From assembly GCA_947374485.1 (NCBI GenBank), contig CANCCF010000001.1:1-64000 (forward strand): DNA of 64,000 nucleotides, written 5' to 3'. This DNA is from Comamonadaceae bacterium (GTDB taxonomy: Bacteria; Pseudomonadota; Gammaproteobacteria; Burkholderiales; Burkholderiaceae_C). Made by a program: the position numbers and the translations under genes. Each line of letters begins with the position of its first letter. The stretch's first letter is position 1. This document shows positions 51,261-64,000 of this stretch, in pieces. Under the pieces are notes generated by a model. It had not been told where the DNA came from. It did no database searches and saw only the letters and a program-made list of their open reading frames with translations.

Positions 51261-52085
51261 TCAATGTTCCAGGCCACGGTGCCAGCGCAGCAAATAGTTA
51301 TTCAGTTTGTTCACGCCAATGTCGATGGCCAGGCCCAGCATGCCGATGCTGATCATGCCGGCGATGATCTTGTCGGACCAGAAGTACTCGCGTGCCTCCA
51401 GGATGCGAAACCCGAGGCCGTTGTTCACCGCGATCATCTCCGAGACGATGACCACGATGAAGGCGGTGCCGATGCCGATGCGCACACCCGAGAGGATGTA
51501 GGGCACGCTGGCGGGCAGGATGACGCGCAGGAACAGCGTGCGCTGGTTGGCGCCCAGGTTGCGCGCGGCACGCAAATAGATGCCGTCCACATGGCGCACT
51601 CCGGCAATCGTGTTGATCAGCACCGGAAAGAAAGCGCCAATGCTGATAAGGAAGACGGCGGGCGGGTTGCCCAGACCGAACCACAGGATGGCCAGCGGAA
51701 TGTAGGCAATCGGCGGAATGGGCCGCAGCACCTGCGCCAGCGGGTTGAGCCACGCATACACACGTGGGCTGGCCCCCATCACCAGGCCCAGCGGCAGGGC
51801 CAGACCGGCGCCCACAACGAAGCCCACCAGCACCCGGTACATGCTGCCCGTGGCGTCCAGGATCAGTTCGCCGGAGATGGCCCAGGCAGCCCAGCTGCCC
51901 TCGAACTCGGCATAGGGTTTGGCGGGCAATAAATAAGCCACCCAGCGTGTCACCACCGCCCAGGGCGAGGGCAGCACGTGTTCGTTGACCCAGCCCATGG
52001 CACACACGCCTTGCCAGATGGCTACCAACACGATGGGCACAATCAGCCCGGCGCCGACTTCGCGCCAACGGAATTTGCTTTGCAT
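51261..52085 (-). CDS. ABC importer permease (SsuC/TauC type)
   Basis: A 274-residue inner-membrane permease with six helices. The EAA-type coupling loop is visible in YLRAARNLGANQRTLFLRVI followed by LPASVPYILSGVRIGIGTAF. It lies 6 bases behind the substrate-binding protein gene. Length and helix pattern are normal for nitrate/sulfonate-type importers. Confidence 0.9.
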   Translation of the reverse strand: MQSKFRWREVGAGLIVPIVLVAIWQGVCAMGWVNEHVLPSPWAVVTRWVAYLLPAKPYAEFEGSWAAWAISGELILDATGSMYRVLVGFVVGAGLALPLGLVMGASPRVYAWLNPLAQVLRPIPPIAYIPLAILWFGLGNPPAVFLISIGAFFPVLINTIAGVRHVDGIYLRAARNLGANQRTLFLRVILPASVPYILSGVRIGIGTAFIVVIVSEMIAVNNGLGFRILEAREYFWSDKIIAGMISIGMLGLAIDIGVNKLNNYLLRWHRGLEH

Positions 52086-52091
52086 GACGGC

Positions 52092-53075
52092 TTACTTCAC
52101 GCCCAGGGATTTTTTGGCGGCGTCCAGCAAGTCGGTCTTGACCCAATCGGTAGCCACCGGCGGCTTGTCCATCTTGCCGATGCCGGCCTTCACCATCATG
52201 TCGGTGGAGACCTGGATGTGTGCGGGCGTGATGTCAAAGCTGTAGGGCGAGTTGCCAATGGCGTCGTCAAAGTCGTCCTTGGTGATCTGGCCCTTGAACA
52301 GGGTTTGCGTCACGTATTTTTCGGCCACGGCCTTGTTGTCGATAAAGGTCTTGGTGGCCTCGACAAAGCAGCGCATGAATTTTTCCGCCGTGGGGCGGTG
52401 TTCCTTGTAGAACTTTTCCGTCATCACCAGGGTGCGCACCGGCTCGCCGATCGGGGTGTCGTAGGGCTTGATGACCTCCACGCCAAAGTTCTTGTTGATT
52501 GCCTGCGAGCCCTGCGGCTCGGTCTGCATGATGGCATCGAGATTCTTGCCAATCAGCGCGGCATTCAGGTCCGGGTAGCTGAGGTAAATCAGCTGCACGT
52601 CCTTGCCCGGTGCGTCGGCGGAGGTGAGGCCGTTTTGCGCCAGCTCGGTGGCCAGCAGCAGCTCCTGGATGCTGCCGCGCGTGACACCCACTTTTTTGCC
52701 CTTGAGGTCTTTCACCGTCTTGATGCCCGCATCGGGCCGCGCCACCAGGCGTGCGCCGCCCTTGGCAAAACCGGCCACCACATAGATCGGGATGCCCTTG
52801 GCACGGCCCGAGATGGCGGCTTCCGACGCGGTGGCGCCCACATCGAGCTCACCGGCGATGATGGCTTGCATCACGTCGAGCCCCTTGGCAAAGGTGCTCT
52901 CCTCGACCTTGATGCCACACTTGGGCGCGATCTCCTTGATGTAGGAGATGGCGGCAAAGTGCGCCAGCTTGAGGTTGCCCAGGCGGATCACGTCATCGGC
53001 GGCGTGGGCGGAAGAACTGGTGAACGCGGTGAGGCTGGCGCAGGCCAGCAGGCCCGCGGCAAGGGGTTTGAACAT
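52092..53075 (-). CDS. ABC substrate-binding protein (NMT1/SsuA-like)
   Basis: A 327-residue periplasmic protein with signal peptide MFKPLAAGLLACASLTAFTS and probable cleavage after SAHA. The mature protein has DVMQAIIAGELDVGATASEA and GKKVGVTRGSIQELLLATEL, typical of SsuA/NMT1 proteins that bind sulfonates, nitrate, aromatic acids or pyrimidine precursors. It is the first gene of the operon with permease, ATPase and CMD protein. The CMD partner argues for an aromatic or cyclic ligand, but this is a guess. Confidence 0.86.
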   Translation of the reverse strand: MFKPLAAGLLACASLTAFTSSSAHAADDVIRLGNLKLAHFAAISYIKEIAPKCGIKVEESTFAKGLDVMQAIIAGELDVGATASEAAISGRAKGIPIYVVAGFAKGGARLVARPDAGIKTVKDLKGKKVGVTRGSIQELLLATELAQNGLTSADAPGKDVQLIYLSYPDLNAALIGKNLDAIMQTEPQGSQAINKNFGVEVIKPYDTPIGEPVRTLVMTEKFYKEHRPTAEKFMRCFVEATKTFIDNKAVAEKYVTQTLFKGQITKDDFDDAIGNSPYSFDITPAHIQVSTDMMVKAGIGKMDKPPVATDWVKTDLLDAAKKSLGVK

Positions 53076-53228
53076 GGTGTGTCTCCTGTTGGTTGTTGGG
53101 GCCAGGTGCGCGTGCGTCTGGCGGTGAGCCGATTGTGGCGCGCGTGCGCCTGCTTTGCATCTGTAGAAATACGCAGGTTCGGGCCACGCGGGGCGGTAAA
53201 CTGCGCCTCAGTCAAAAAAGCCATTGCA

Positions 53229-58283
<5,055 letters not shown>

Positions 58284-60173
58284 GCGCAACGGAGGCCGGC
58301 ATCATTTCGATCAACCAACCGCTGGAAGAACAGTTCGTCGAACGCCTGCCCAGTCCGCAGGGTGTGGCCCTGGCCATTCTGGGCGCCTGCGCCCGCGAGG
58401 ATGTCAGCATGGCCGAGGTCGCGCGCCTGGTGCAGACCGACCCGGCCCTGAGCGGGCGCCTGCTCGAGCGTGCCAACGCCGCCGCCCAGGGCGGGCGCCC
58501 GGTGATTGCCATTGCCCAGGCGGTCAACCGCCTGGGGCTGGAGGCGGTCAAGCAGCTGGCCCTGTGCTTCTCGCTGGTGGACCAGTATTCCAAGGGCAAA
58601 TGCCAGGCCTTTGACTACGCCCATTTCTGGAGCCACTCCCTGCTCATGGGGGTGGCCATGCAGGAGTTTGGCGCGCTGCAAAAGCTGGGCTCACCCGATG
58701 AGCTGTTCACCTGCGGCCTGCTGGCGCAGGTCGGGCGGCTGGCGCTGGCCACCGCCTACCCGGAGGAATACAGCCGCCTGCTGGCCAGCGGCGCACGCGG
58801 CGTGCAACTGCTGGCGCTGGAGCGCGAGCAGTTGCACCTGGACCACCTGCACCTGTCACGCGAGTTGATGACACGCTGGGGCATACCCGGCGTGCTGGTG
58901 GAGCCGGTGCAATGGCACGAAGACCCTGCGCTCTCGCTCCTGCCAAACCGCTCGCGCCCCTGGTACCTGTGCCAGACGCTGCACCTCGCGGCCCGTCTGG
59001 GCGACTTTGGCCTGGCCAAAAAGGCCGAGCAAACCCACCAGACCACCGAGCTCACCGAGGCCGCCAGCCAGCTCGGGCTCAAGGCCGACGCCCTGGGCGA
59101 GCACGTGGACAGCACCCTCGCCCAGTGGCAGAGCTGGGCCACGCGCCTGAGCATCAAGGCCCCGCCGAGTGTGGCCTTCGACCGCATAGTGGAAGACCAC
59201 CTGTACGTGCAGACCACCTCCGAGTCGCTGTGGCTGCGCGTGCTGGTGGTGGAAGACGACCCGGCGGTGCGCCGCCTGCTGCAAACCTGGCTGGAACGGG
59301 AATGCCAGCACACCGTGGCGGTGGCCCACAACGGGCGCGAGGCGCTGGCGCTGGCGGTGGACTTTGCGCCGCACATCGTCATCACCGACTGGCGCATGCC
59401 GGAAATGGACGGCCTGGAGATGTGCCGCGTGCTGCGCTCGAGCAACTGGGGCCAGAGTGTCTACGTGCTGATGCTCACCGCCGCCGAGCTGGAAAGCGAG
59501 CTGGTGCTGGCCTTTGACGCCGGGGTGGACGACTATGTCTCCAAGCCGCCGAATTTGCGCGCCCTGGGTGCGCGCCTCAAAGGCGCCTGGCGCTACGTCA
59601 AGCTGCGCGAGGCGGCCGAGCAGGACAGCAAGCGCCTGACCGACATGGCGGCCGAGCTGGCCCTGACCAACCGGCGCCTGCAGCTGGCCGCCATGACCGA
59701 CCCCCTGACCGCCCTGGCCAACCGCCGCGCTGGCCTGCAGGCCCTGTCGCAGGCCTGGAGCGCGGCCAAACGGCACAACGACGCGCTGACCCTGCTGAGC
59801 TTTGACATCGACCACTTCAAGGCCATCAACGACCGCTACGGCCACGCCGCGGGCGACCTGGTGCTGCAGCGCGCAGCCCAGACGCTGCGCCAGGCCGCTC
59901 GCAAGGAAGACACGGTGTGCCGCTGGGGCGGCGAGGAATTTCTGGTGGTGTCACCCAAGGTTCTGCAGGGCGAAGGGTTGCTCGCTGCCGAGCGCCTGCG
60001 CCGCGCCGTGGCGGCACTGGTGGTGCGCTACGAGAACCAGGACATTGAAGTGCGCGTGAGCGTGGGCATTGCCACCTGGAACAATACGCTGGTTGACCAG
60101 GACGAGCTGATCGCCCAGGTGGACAAGGCCCTCTATGCCGCCAAGGCGGGTGGACGCAACGGGCTGGCGGTGT

Positions 60174-61337
60174 TCAAGGATGGCCGAGCACACTGTGTGC
60201 AGGTGTGAGCAGCGGCCCCACCGGCACGCGCATGTCATCGAGGTAATCACGCGCAATGTTGATGCTGGAGGCCACGCCGATCTGCGGCAGGTGCTGGCTC
60301 AGCCAGTGCGCCGCACTCTGGCGCCCGAGGTCGCGCAGGCGGTAGATCAGCGCGCCATCGGTCTGCGCCTTGCTGGCTGCCGGGTAGCTGTCGAGCGCAT
60401 GCCCGCCGTCGATGCGGTGCATCAGCACGTCCTTGTAGTGGCGCGGGTCCAGCTTGCCCTCGGCGAGCAGGCGTTTGACGAAGTCGATGGCGCGCATTTC
60501 GGCAATCAGGGCCGAATTGAAGGTGATCTCGTTGAGCCGGTCCAGGATGTCGGCGGCAGTGGTGGGCAGGGTGTTGCGGCGCAAGGGGTTGATCTGCACC
60601 AGCACCACATCGCGGCTTTGGCAGTCATACACCAGCGGGTGGATGGCCGGGTTGCCGGAGTAGCCGCCGTCCCAGTATTGCTCGCCCTCGATCTCGACAG
60701 CCCGGAACACCGTGGGCAGACAGGCCGAGGCCATCACCGCCTTGGCCGTCAAGCGGTGGCCGGAAAAGATTTCGGCCTTGCCCGTGCTCACCTTGGTGGC
60801 CAGCACAAACACCTTCACACCCGGGTAGGCGGCCAGGCGCTCAAAGTCGATTAGGCGCTCCAGAAAGTCGTGCAGCGGGTTGATGTCCAGCGGGTTGGTC
60901 TGGTAGGGCGAAAAGGAACTGGCCCAGAAGCCGGTGAGGGCGTCGCTGACCATCTGCCCGGGTGACTGATGCCCGCCCAGTGCGGCCAGTCCGCCAAACA
61001 GCAGGTCAAAGGGCACGCGCTGCGCCTGCGACAGGCTGGTCTGCAAGGCGCCCATGGCCACCACGCCGTCCCACAGGTCTTTGAGCGAGGCCCGCGCCGC
61101 CTCGCGCTGGGCGGCCTCGGGTTGGCCCGCCGCACGCGCCAGGCCGTGCGCCATGGCCACCGCGTTCATGGCGCCCGCGCTGGTGCCGCTGATGCCCTCA
61201 AAGGTCAGCCGTCCGTCTTCGAGCAAGGTGTCGAGCACACCCCAGGTGAAGGCGCCGTGCGAGCCACCGCCCTGCAGGGCCAGGTTCACCGGTCCGGGGG
61301 GCAGCGCGGGGTGGGGGCTGGGGTTCAAGCGGCTCAT
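60174..61337 (-). CDS. Patatin-like phospholipase
   Basis: A 387-residue serine lipase of the RssA/patatin family. It shows the oxyanion GGGSHGAF, nucleophile motif GISGTSAGAMNAV with catalytic Ser, and the catalytic Asp in YWDGGYSGNP. It would cleave acyl chains from phospholipids. The start ATG 61337 (MSRLNP) was chosen; TTG 61355 adds six residues. Its 3' end overlaps the convergent HDOD gene by 35 bases. Confidence 0.87.
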   Translation of the reverse strand: MSRLNPSPHPALPPGPVNLALQGGGSHGAFTWGVLDTLLEDGRLTFEGISGTSAGAMNAVAMAHGLARAAGQPEAAQREAARASLKDLWDGVVAMGALQTSLSQAQRVPFDLLFGGLAALGGHQSPGQMVSDALTGFWASSFSPYQTNPLDINPLHDFLERLIDFERLAAYPGVKVFVLATKVSTGKAEIFSGHRLTAKAVMASACLPTVFRAVEIEGEQYWDGGYSGNPAIHPLVYDCQSRDVVLVQINPLRRNTLPTTAADILDRLNEITFNSALIAEMRAIDFVKRLLAEGKLDPRHYKDVLMHRIDGGHALDSYPAASKAQTDGALIYRLRDLGRQSAAHWLSQHLPQIGVASSINIARDYLDDMRVPVGPLLTPAHSVLGHP

Positions 61338-61437
61338 GGCAGCACTGTAGGGCAATTCATGGCTTTGATTATTGCCCCCTCAGCAGGGGGTCGGCACCCA
61401 CAAGGGCCAAGCCCAGCGCGGGCACCGTCTGTGCCGT

Positions 61438-61857
61438 CTAGCGGTAGGTCGCCAAATGGATGTTGGTCTCGGTGCTGCGGATGCCGCTGATCAGGCGGAT
61501 GCGCTCCAGCACCTCGGAGAGTTCGGTCATGCTGCGCGCTTCAATCGCCGCCAGCAAATCCCAGCGCCCGTTGGTGTCGTGCAGCTCGGCCACACCGGGC
61601 TCGCCCAACAGGCTGGCTTTGACCAGGCGCGTCTGGTTGCCCTCCACCAGCACGCCCATCCAGGCGCGTATGCGTTCGGTCTCGACGTCCGGGCGCAGGC
61701 GCACGGTGTAGCCGTGGATGACGCCGCTGTCTTCGAGTTTGCGCAGGTGGTTCGTTACGGTGCCGCGTGAGACCTTGAGTTTATGGGCCAGGTCGGCCAC
61801 GTTCATGCGGGCGTTTTGGCGCAGGAGGGCGATGAGTTCCTTGTCGGTTGCGTCCAC
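61438..61857 (-). CDS. Lrp/AsnC-family regulator
   Basis: A 139-residue Lrp-type protein: HTH at 18-45 (NVADLAHKLKVSRGTVTNHL), then a RAM amino-acid-binding domain ending in STETNIHLATYR. It is divergent from the ornithine cyclodeaminase-type gene, the usual position for its local regulator, with the amino acid substrate or product as probable effector. Length is canonical. Confidence 0.88.
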   Translation of the reverse strand: MDATDKELIALLRQNARMNVADLAHKLKVSRGTVTNHLRKLEDSGVIHGYTVRLRPDVETERIRAWMGVLVEGNQTRLVKASLLGEPGVAELHDTNGRWDLLAAIEARSMTELSEVLERIRLISGIRSTETNIHLATYR

Positions 61858-61991
61858 AGTGGCTCCTTGTGCATTTCGTCAGATAACTATGACATTTTGC
61901 CAATGAACTGGCGTTTTGCTTGCCTTTTTGTGACTTTTCATTCACAGCGCAATACGCCAAACTCGTTCCATACCGCTTGAGGAGAGACACC

Positions 61992-63110
61992 ATGCACCCC
62001 CTGAACACCCCCGCCCGCCACCTTCCCACCGCTTTTTTGAGCCCGCAGCACGTGGCCGAGATCGTGCACACGCGCGGCCTGCCCGCCATCTTCCAAGGCT
62101 TGGTCGAGACGCTGCGCGCCGACTTTTTGCGCTGGCCGGAGTTTGACAAATCGGCCCGTGTGGCGAGCCACTCGGCCAAGGGCGTGATCGAACTCATGCC
62201 GATTGCCGACGCCAGCACCTACAGCTTCAAGTACGTCAACGGCCACCCCGGGAATACCCGGCAGGGCCTGTCCACGGTGATGGCCTTTGGCGTGCTGGCC
62301 GATGTGGACACCGGCATTCCCCTGCTGGTGAGTGAGCTGACGCTCACCACCGCGCTGCGCACCGCCGCCACCTCGGTCATGGCCGCGCAAGCCCTGGCCC
62401 GCCCCGAGAGCCGCGTGATGGCCCTGATTGGCAACGGCGCGCAAAGCGAGTTCCAGGCGCTGGCCTTCCATTACCTGATGGGCATTGAAGAAATCCGCCT
62501 GTTCGATGTGGACGCAGCAGCCACGGAAAAACTCATGCGCAACCTGCAGGGCACGTCATTGCGCCTGGTGCAGTGCGCCAGCGCGTTGGAGGCGGCGCGC
62601 GGCGCCGACATCCTCACCACGGTGACGGCCGACAAGGCGCTGGCCACCATCGTCACGCCCGACATGGTCACCCCCGGCATGCACATCAACGGTGTGGGTG
62701 GCGACTGCCCCGGCAAGACCGAGCTGCACCCGGAGGTATTGCGCCGGGGCCCGGTCTTTGTGGAGTACGCACCGCAGTCGCGCGTGGAAGGTGATGTGCA
62801 GCAAATGCCGGCTGATTTTCCGGTGACCGAGCTGTGGCAGGTGCTGAGCGGTGCGGCTGCAGGTCGCACATCCGCAGACCAGGTGACGGTGTTTGACTCG
62901 GTGGGCTTTGCGCTGGAAGACTACTCGGCCCTGCGCTTCATGCGTGCGCAGGCGCTGGCACTCGGCATGGGCGAGCCGCTGCCGCTGATTCCGGCGCTGG
63001 CCGATCCGAAGAATCTGTTTTCGGCACTGGGCAACGCCGTGCCGCAGCGTGTGGAGGGCGTGCAGGCATTGGACAGCGCCGCCCGGAGCGTGGCCTACTC
63101 GGGTGCATGA
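61992..63110 (+). CDS. Ornithine cyclodeaminase / mu-crystallin family protein
   Basis: A 372-residue NAD-dependent enzyme. The Rossmann motif is ALIGNGAQSEFQALAF; SFKYVNGHPGNTRQGLSTVM is the substrate-domain signature and NGVGGDCPGKTEL contains the catalytic Asp. True ornithine cyclodeaminase makes proline and ammonia from ornithine; relatives act as other imino-acid reductases. The start is ATG 61992 behind GGAGAGACACC. Its stop overlaps the next regulator start in ATGA, and an Lrp gene is divergent, which favours amino-acid catabolism. Confidence 0.85.
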   Translation: MHPLNTPARHLPTAFLSPQHVAEIVHTRGLPAIFQGLVETLRADFLRWPEFDKSARVASHSAKGVIELMPIADASTYSFKYVNGHPGNTRQGLSTVMAFGVLADVDTGIPLLVSELTLTTALRTAATSVMAAQALARPESRVMALIGNGAQSEFQALAFHYLMGIEEIRLFDVDAAATEKLMRNLQGTSLRLVQCASALEAARGADILTTVTADKALATIVTPDMVTPGMHINGVGGDCPGKTELHPEVLRRGPVFVEYAPQSRVEGDVQQMPADFPVTELWQVLSGAAAGRTSADQVTVFDSVGFALEDYSALRFMRAQALALGMGEPLPLIPALADPKNLFSALGNAVPQRVEGVQALDSAARSVAYSGA

Positions 63111-64000
63111 CGCGCCACGTTTTTGATTTTCTGCTGCTGCCCGAGTTTTCCTTTATTGGCTTTGCCGCCCTGGTGGAGCCGCTGCGCATTGCCAACCGCT
63201 TCCAGAGCGGTGCCTATGACTGGCGCATGGTTTCCATGGACGGCCTGCCCGTCATTGCCAGCAACGGCATCGCGCTGCACCCGCAGGCCCGCCTGGCCGA
63301 CGCCAGCGCGGCCCGCGTGGTGTTTGCCATTGCCAGCTTCAATCCCTTGAACGATTACAGCCCCGCGCTGGGGCGCCAGCTGCAGCAGCGCGTGCAACAG
63401 GGCGCCACGCTGGGCGCCATCGACACCGGCTGCTTTGTGCTGGCCGAGGCGCATCTGCTCAAGGGCGAAAGCGTGACCCTGCACTGGGAGGCCGTGCCCG
63501 CATTTCAGGAACGCTACCCACTGATTCCCGTACAAGGTGAGGCGCGCTTCACCTTGTCAGACCGGCTGATGACCTCGGCCGGTGCCATGGCCAGTGTGGA
63601 CCTGATGCTCGAGGTGATCAGCCGCGACCATGGCGATGCGCTGGCGCTGCAGGTCTCCGAGCAATTGGTGAGCGGCTGGGTGCGCGCACGCGCCGACCAC
63701 CAGCGCCTGCAAATTGCAGCGCGCTACCAGGTGCACAACGCCCGGGTGGTGCAGGTGATCGGGCGCATGGAGCAGCACCTGGAAACCCCCTTGTCCAGCG
63801 ACGCGCTGGCCGAACCGCTCGGCGTCACGCGGCGCCAACTCGAGCGCCTGTTCCAGGAGCACCTGCGCTTGAGCCCGGTGCAGCTGTATTTGAAGCTGCG
63901 CCTGGAGCGCGCGCGCCACCTGCTGCGCCAGACCAGCATGGGCGTGATCGAGGTGGGGCTGGCCTGCGGCTTTGCCTCGGCCTCGGTGTTTTCGCGTGCC
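63107..64000 (+). CDS. GlxA-type AraC-family regulator (truncated by window edge)
   Basis: 298 codons remain open to the right edge. The N-terminal DJ-1/PfpI-like domain begins HVFDFLLLPEFSFIGFAALV and has GAIDTGCFVLAEAHLL. The C-terminal AraC HTH region has SSDALAEPLGVTRRQLERLF, then LRLERARHLLRQTSMGVIEV and the start of the second HTH (LACGFASASVFSRA). It resembles ArgR/GbdR-like activators of arginine or betaine use. The ATG overlaps the upstream stop, so it is co-expressed with the cyclodeaminase-type gene. Only the last 20-30 residues are missing. Confidence 0.88.
   Translation, partial: MTRHVFDFLLLPEFSFIGFAALVEPLRIANRFQSGAYDWRMVSMDGLPVIASNGIALHPQARLADASAARVVFAIASFNPLNDYSPALGRQLQQRVQQGATLGAIDTGCFVLAEAHLLKGESVTLHWEAVPAFQERYPLIPVQGEARFTLSDRLMTSAGAMASVDLMLEVISRDHGDALALQVSEQLVSGWVRARADHQRLQIAARYQVHNARVVQVIGRMEQHLETPLSSDALAEPLGVTRRQLERLFQEHLRLSPVQLYLKLRLERARHLLRQTSMGVIEVGLACGFASASVFSRA

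Noticed and set aside
51978..53228. N-terminal extension of the hybrid kinase by about 417 codons
   Set aside because: This part is antisense to the substrate-binding protein and permease genes and has no recognisable domain. The CHASE-type N-terminus begins after 53229.

Overview
The window looks like a chromosomal segment from a high-GC betaproteobacterium, most likely a member of the Comamonadaceae. That placement is an inference from gene families, gene density and base composition. I see no rRNA, tRNA, CRISPR array, transposase or phage gene. Apart from two decayed genes, coding density is normal and no stretch over about 300 bases is without a gene or gene remnant.

The core, about 3.1 to 47.2 kb, is a large gene set for breakdown of inositol and probably inositol derivatives. 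Set A (24.7 down to 16.6 kb, minus strand) is iolE, iolD, a MocA-like dehydrogenase, iolC, iolB, a class II aldolase and a second MocA-like dehydrogenase. Set B (38.9 to 44.6 kb, plus strand) is an iolC kinase fused to a DUF2090 domain, then iolD, iolE and iolB. Beside them lie iolG with another MocA-like dehydrogenase (3.1-5.2 kb), an IolI-like isomerase (5.4 kb), a sugar ABC importer of the inositol type (35.1-38.7 kb) and mmsA/iolA (45.7 kb), which completes the route to acetyl-CoA.

Interleaved with these are the parts of a three-component oxygenase resembling rhizobial rhizopine MocDEF: two membrane di-iron (fatty-acid-desaturase fold) proteins (26.1 and 28.5 kb), a Rieske ferredoxin (25.7 kb) and a ferredoxin reductase (8.3 kb). 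MocDEF is thought to remove an O-methyl group, so the locus may use O-methyl-inositols (pinitol/ononitol type) or rhizopine. Formyl-THF deformylase (purU), a PanB-like protein lacking the usual metal ligands and an uncharacterised TIM-barrel protein at 12.0-14.8 kb could deal with the released one-carbon unit. Two RpiR/SIS regulators and three LacI regulators sit beside the catabolic genes. Similar AT-rich palindromes (GAAA...TTTC) occur in five control regions: iolG/iolI-like, rpiR1/mocF, panB-like/purU, iolE1/rpiR2 and ibpA/iolC2, which suggests one RpiR regulon.

Other blocks: yebC and an MFS exporter at the left edge; a LysR remnant (2.2 kb); two small toxin-antitoxin-like pairs (2.6 and 14.9 kb); ahpCF (9.6-11.8 kb); a decayed PAS-GGDEF-EAL gene (30.8-31.5 kb); a zinc module of ZIP transporter, Zur-type regulator, MacB-like ABC transporter and small secreted protein (31.6-35.1 kb) with two repeated operator candidates. 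To the right are a GGDEF-EAL protein (47.7 kb), a nitrate/sulfonate-type ABC importer with a CMD-family protein (49.9-53.1 kb), a 1,684-residue hybrid histidine kinase overlapping an HDOD-REC-GGDEF gene (53.2-60.2 kb), a patatin-like lipase, an Lrp regulator, an ornithine cyclodeaminase-family gene and a GlxA/AraC regulator cut by the right edge.
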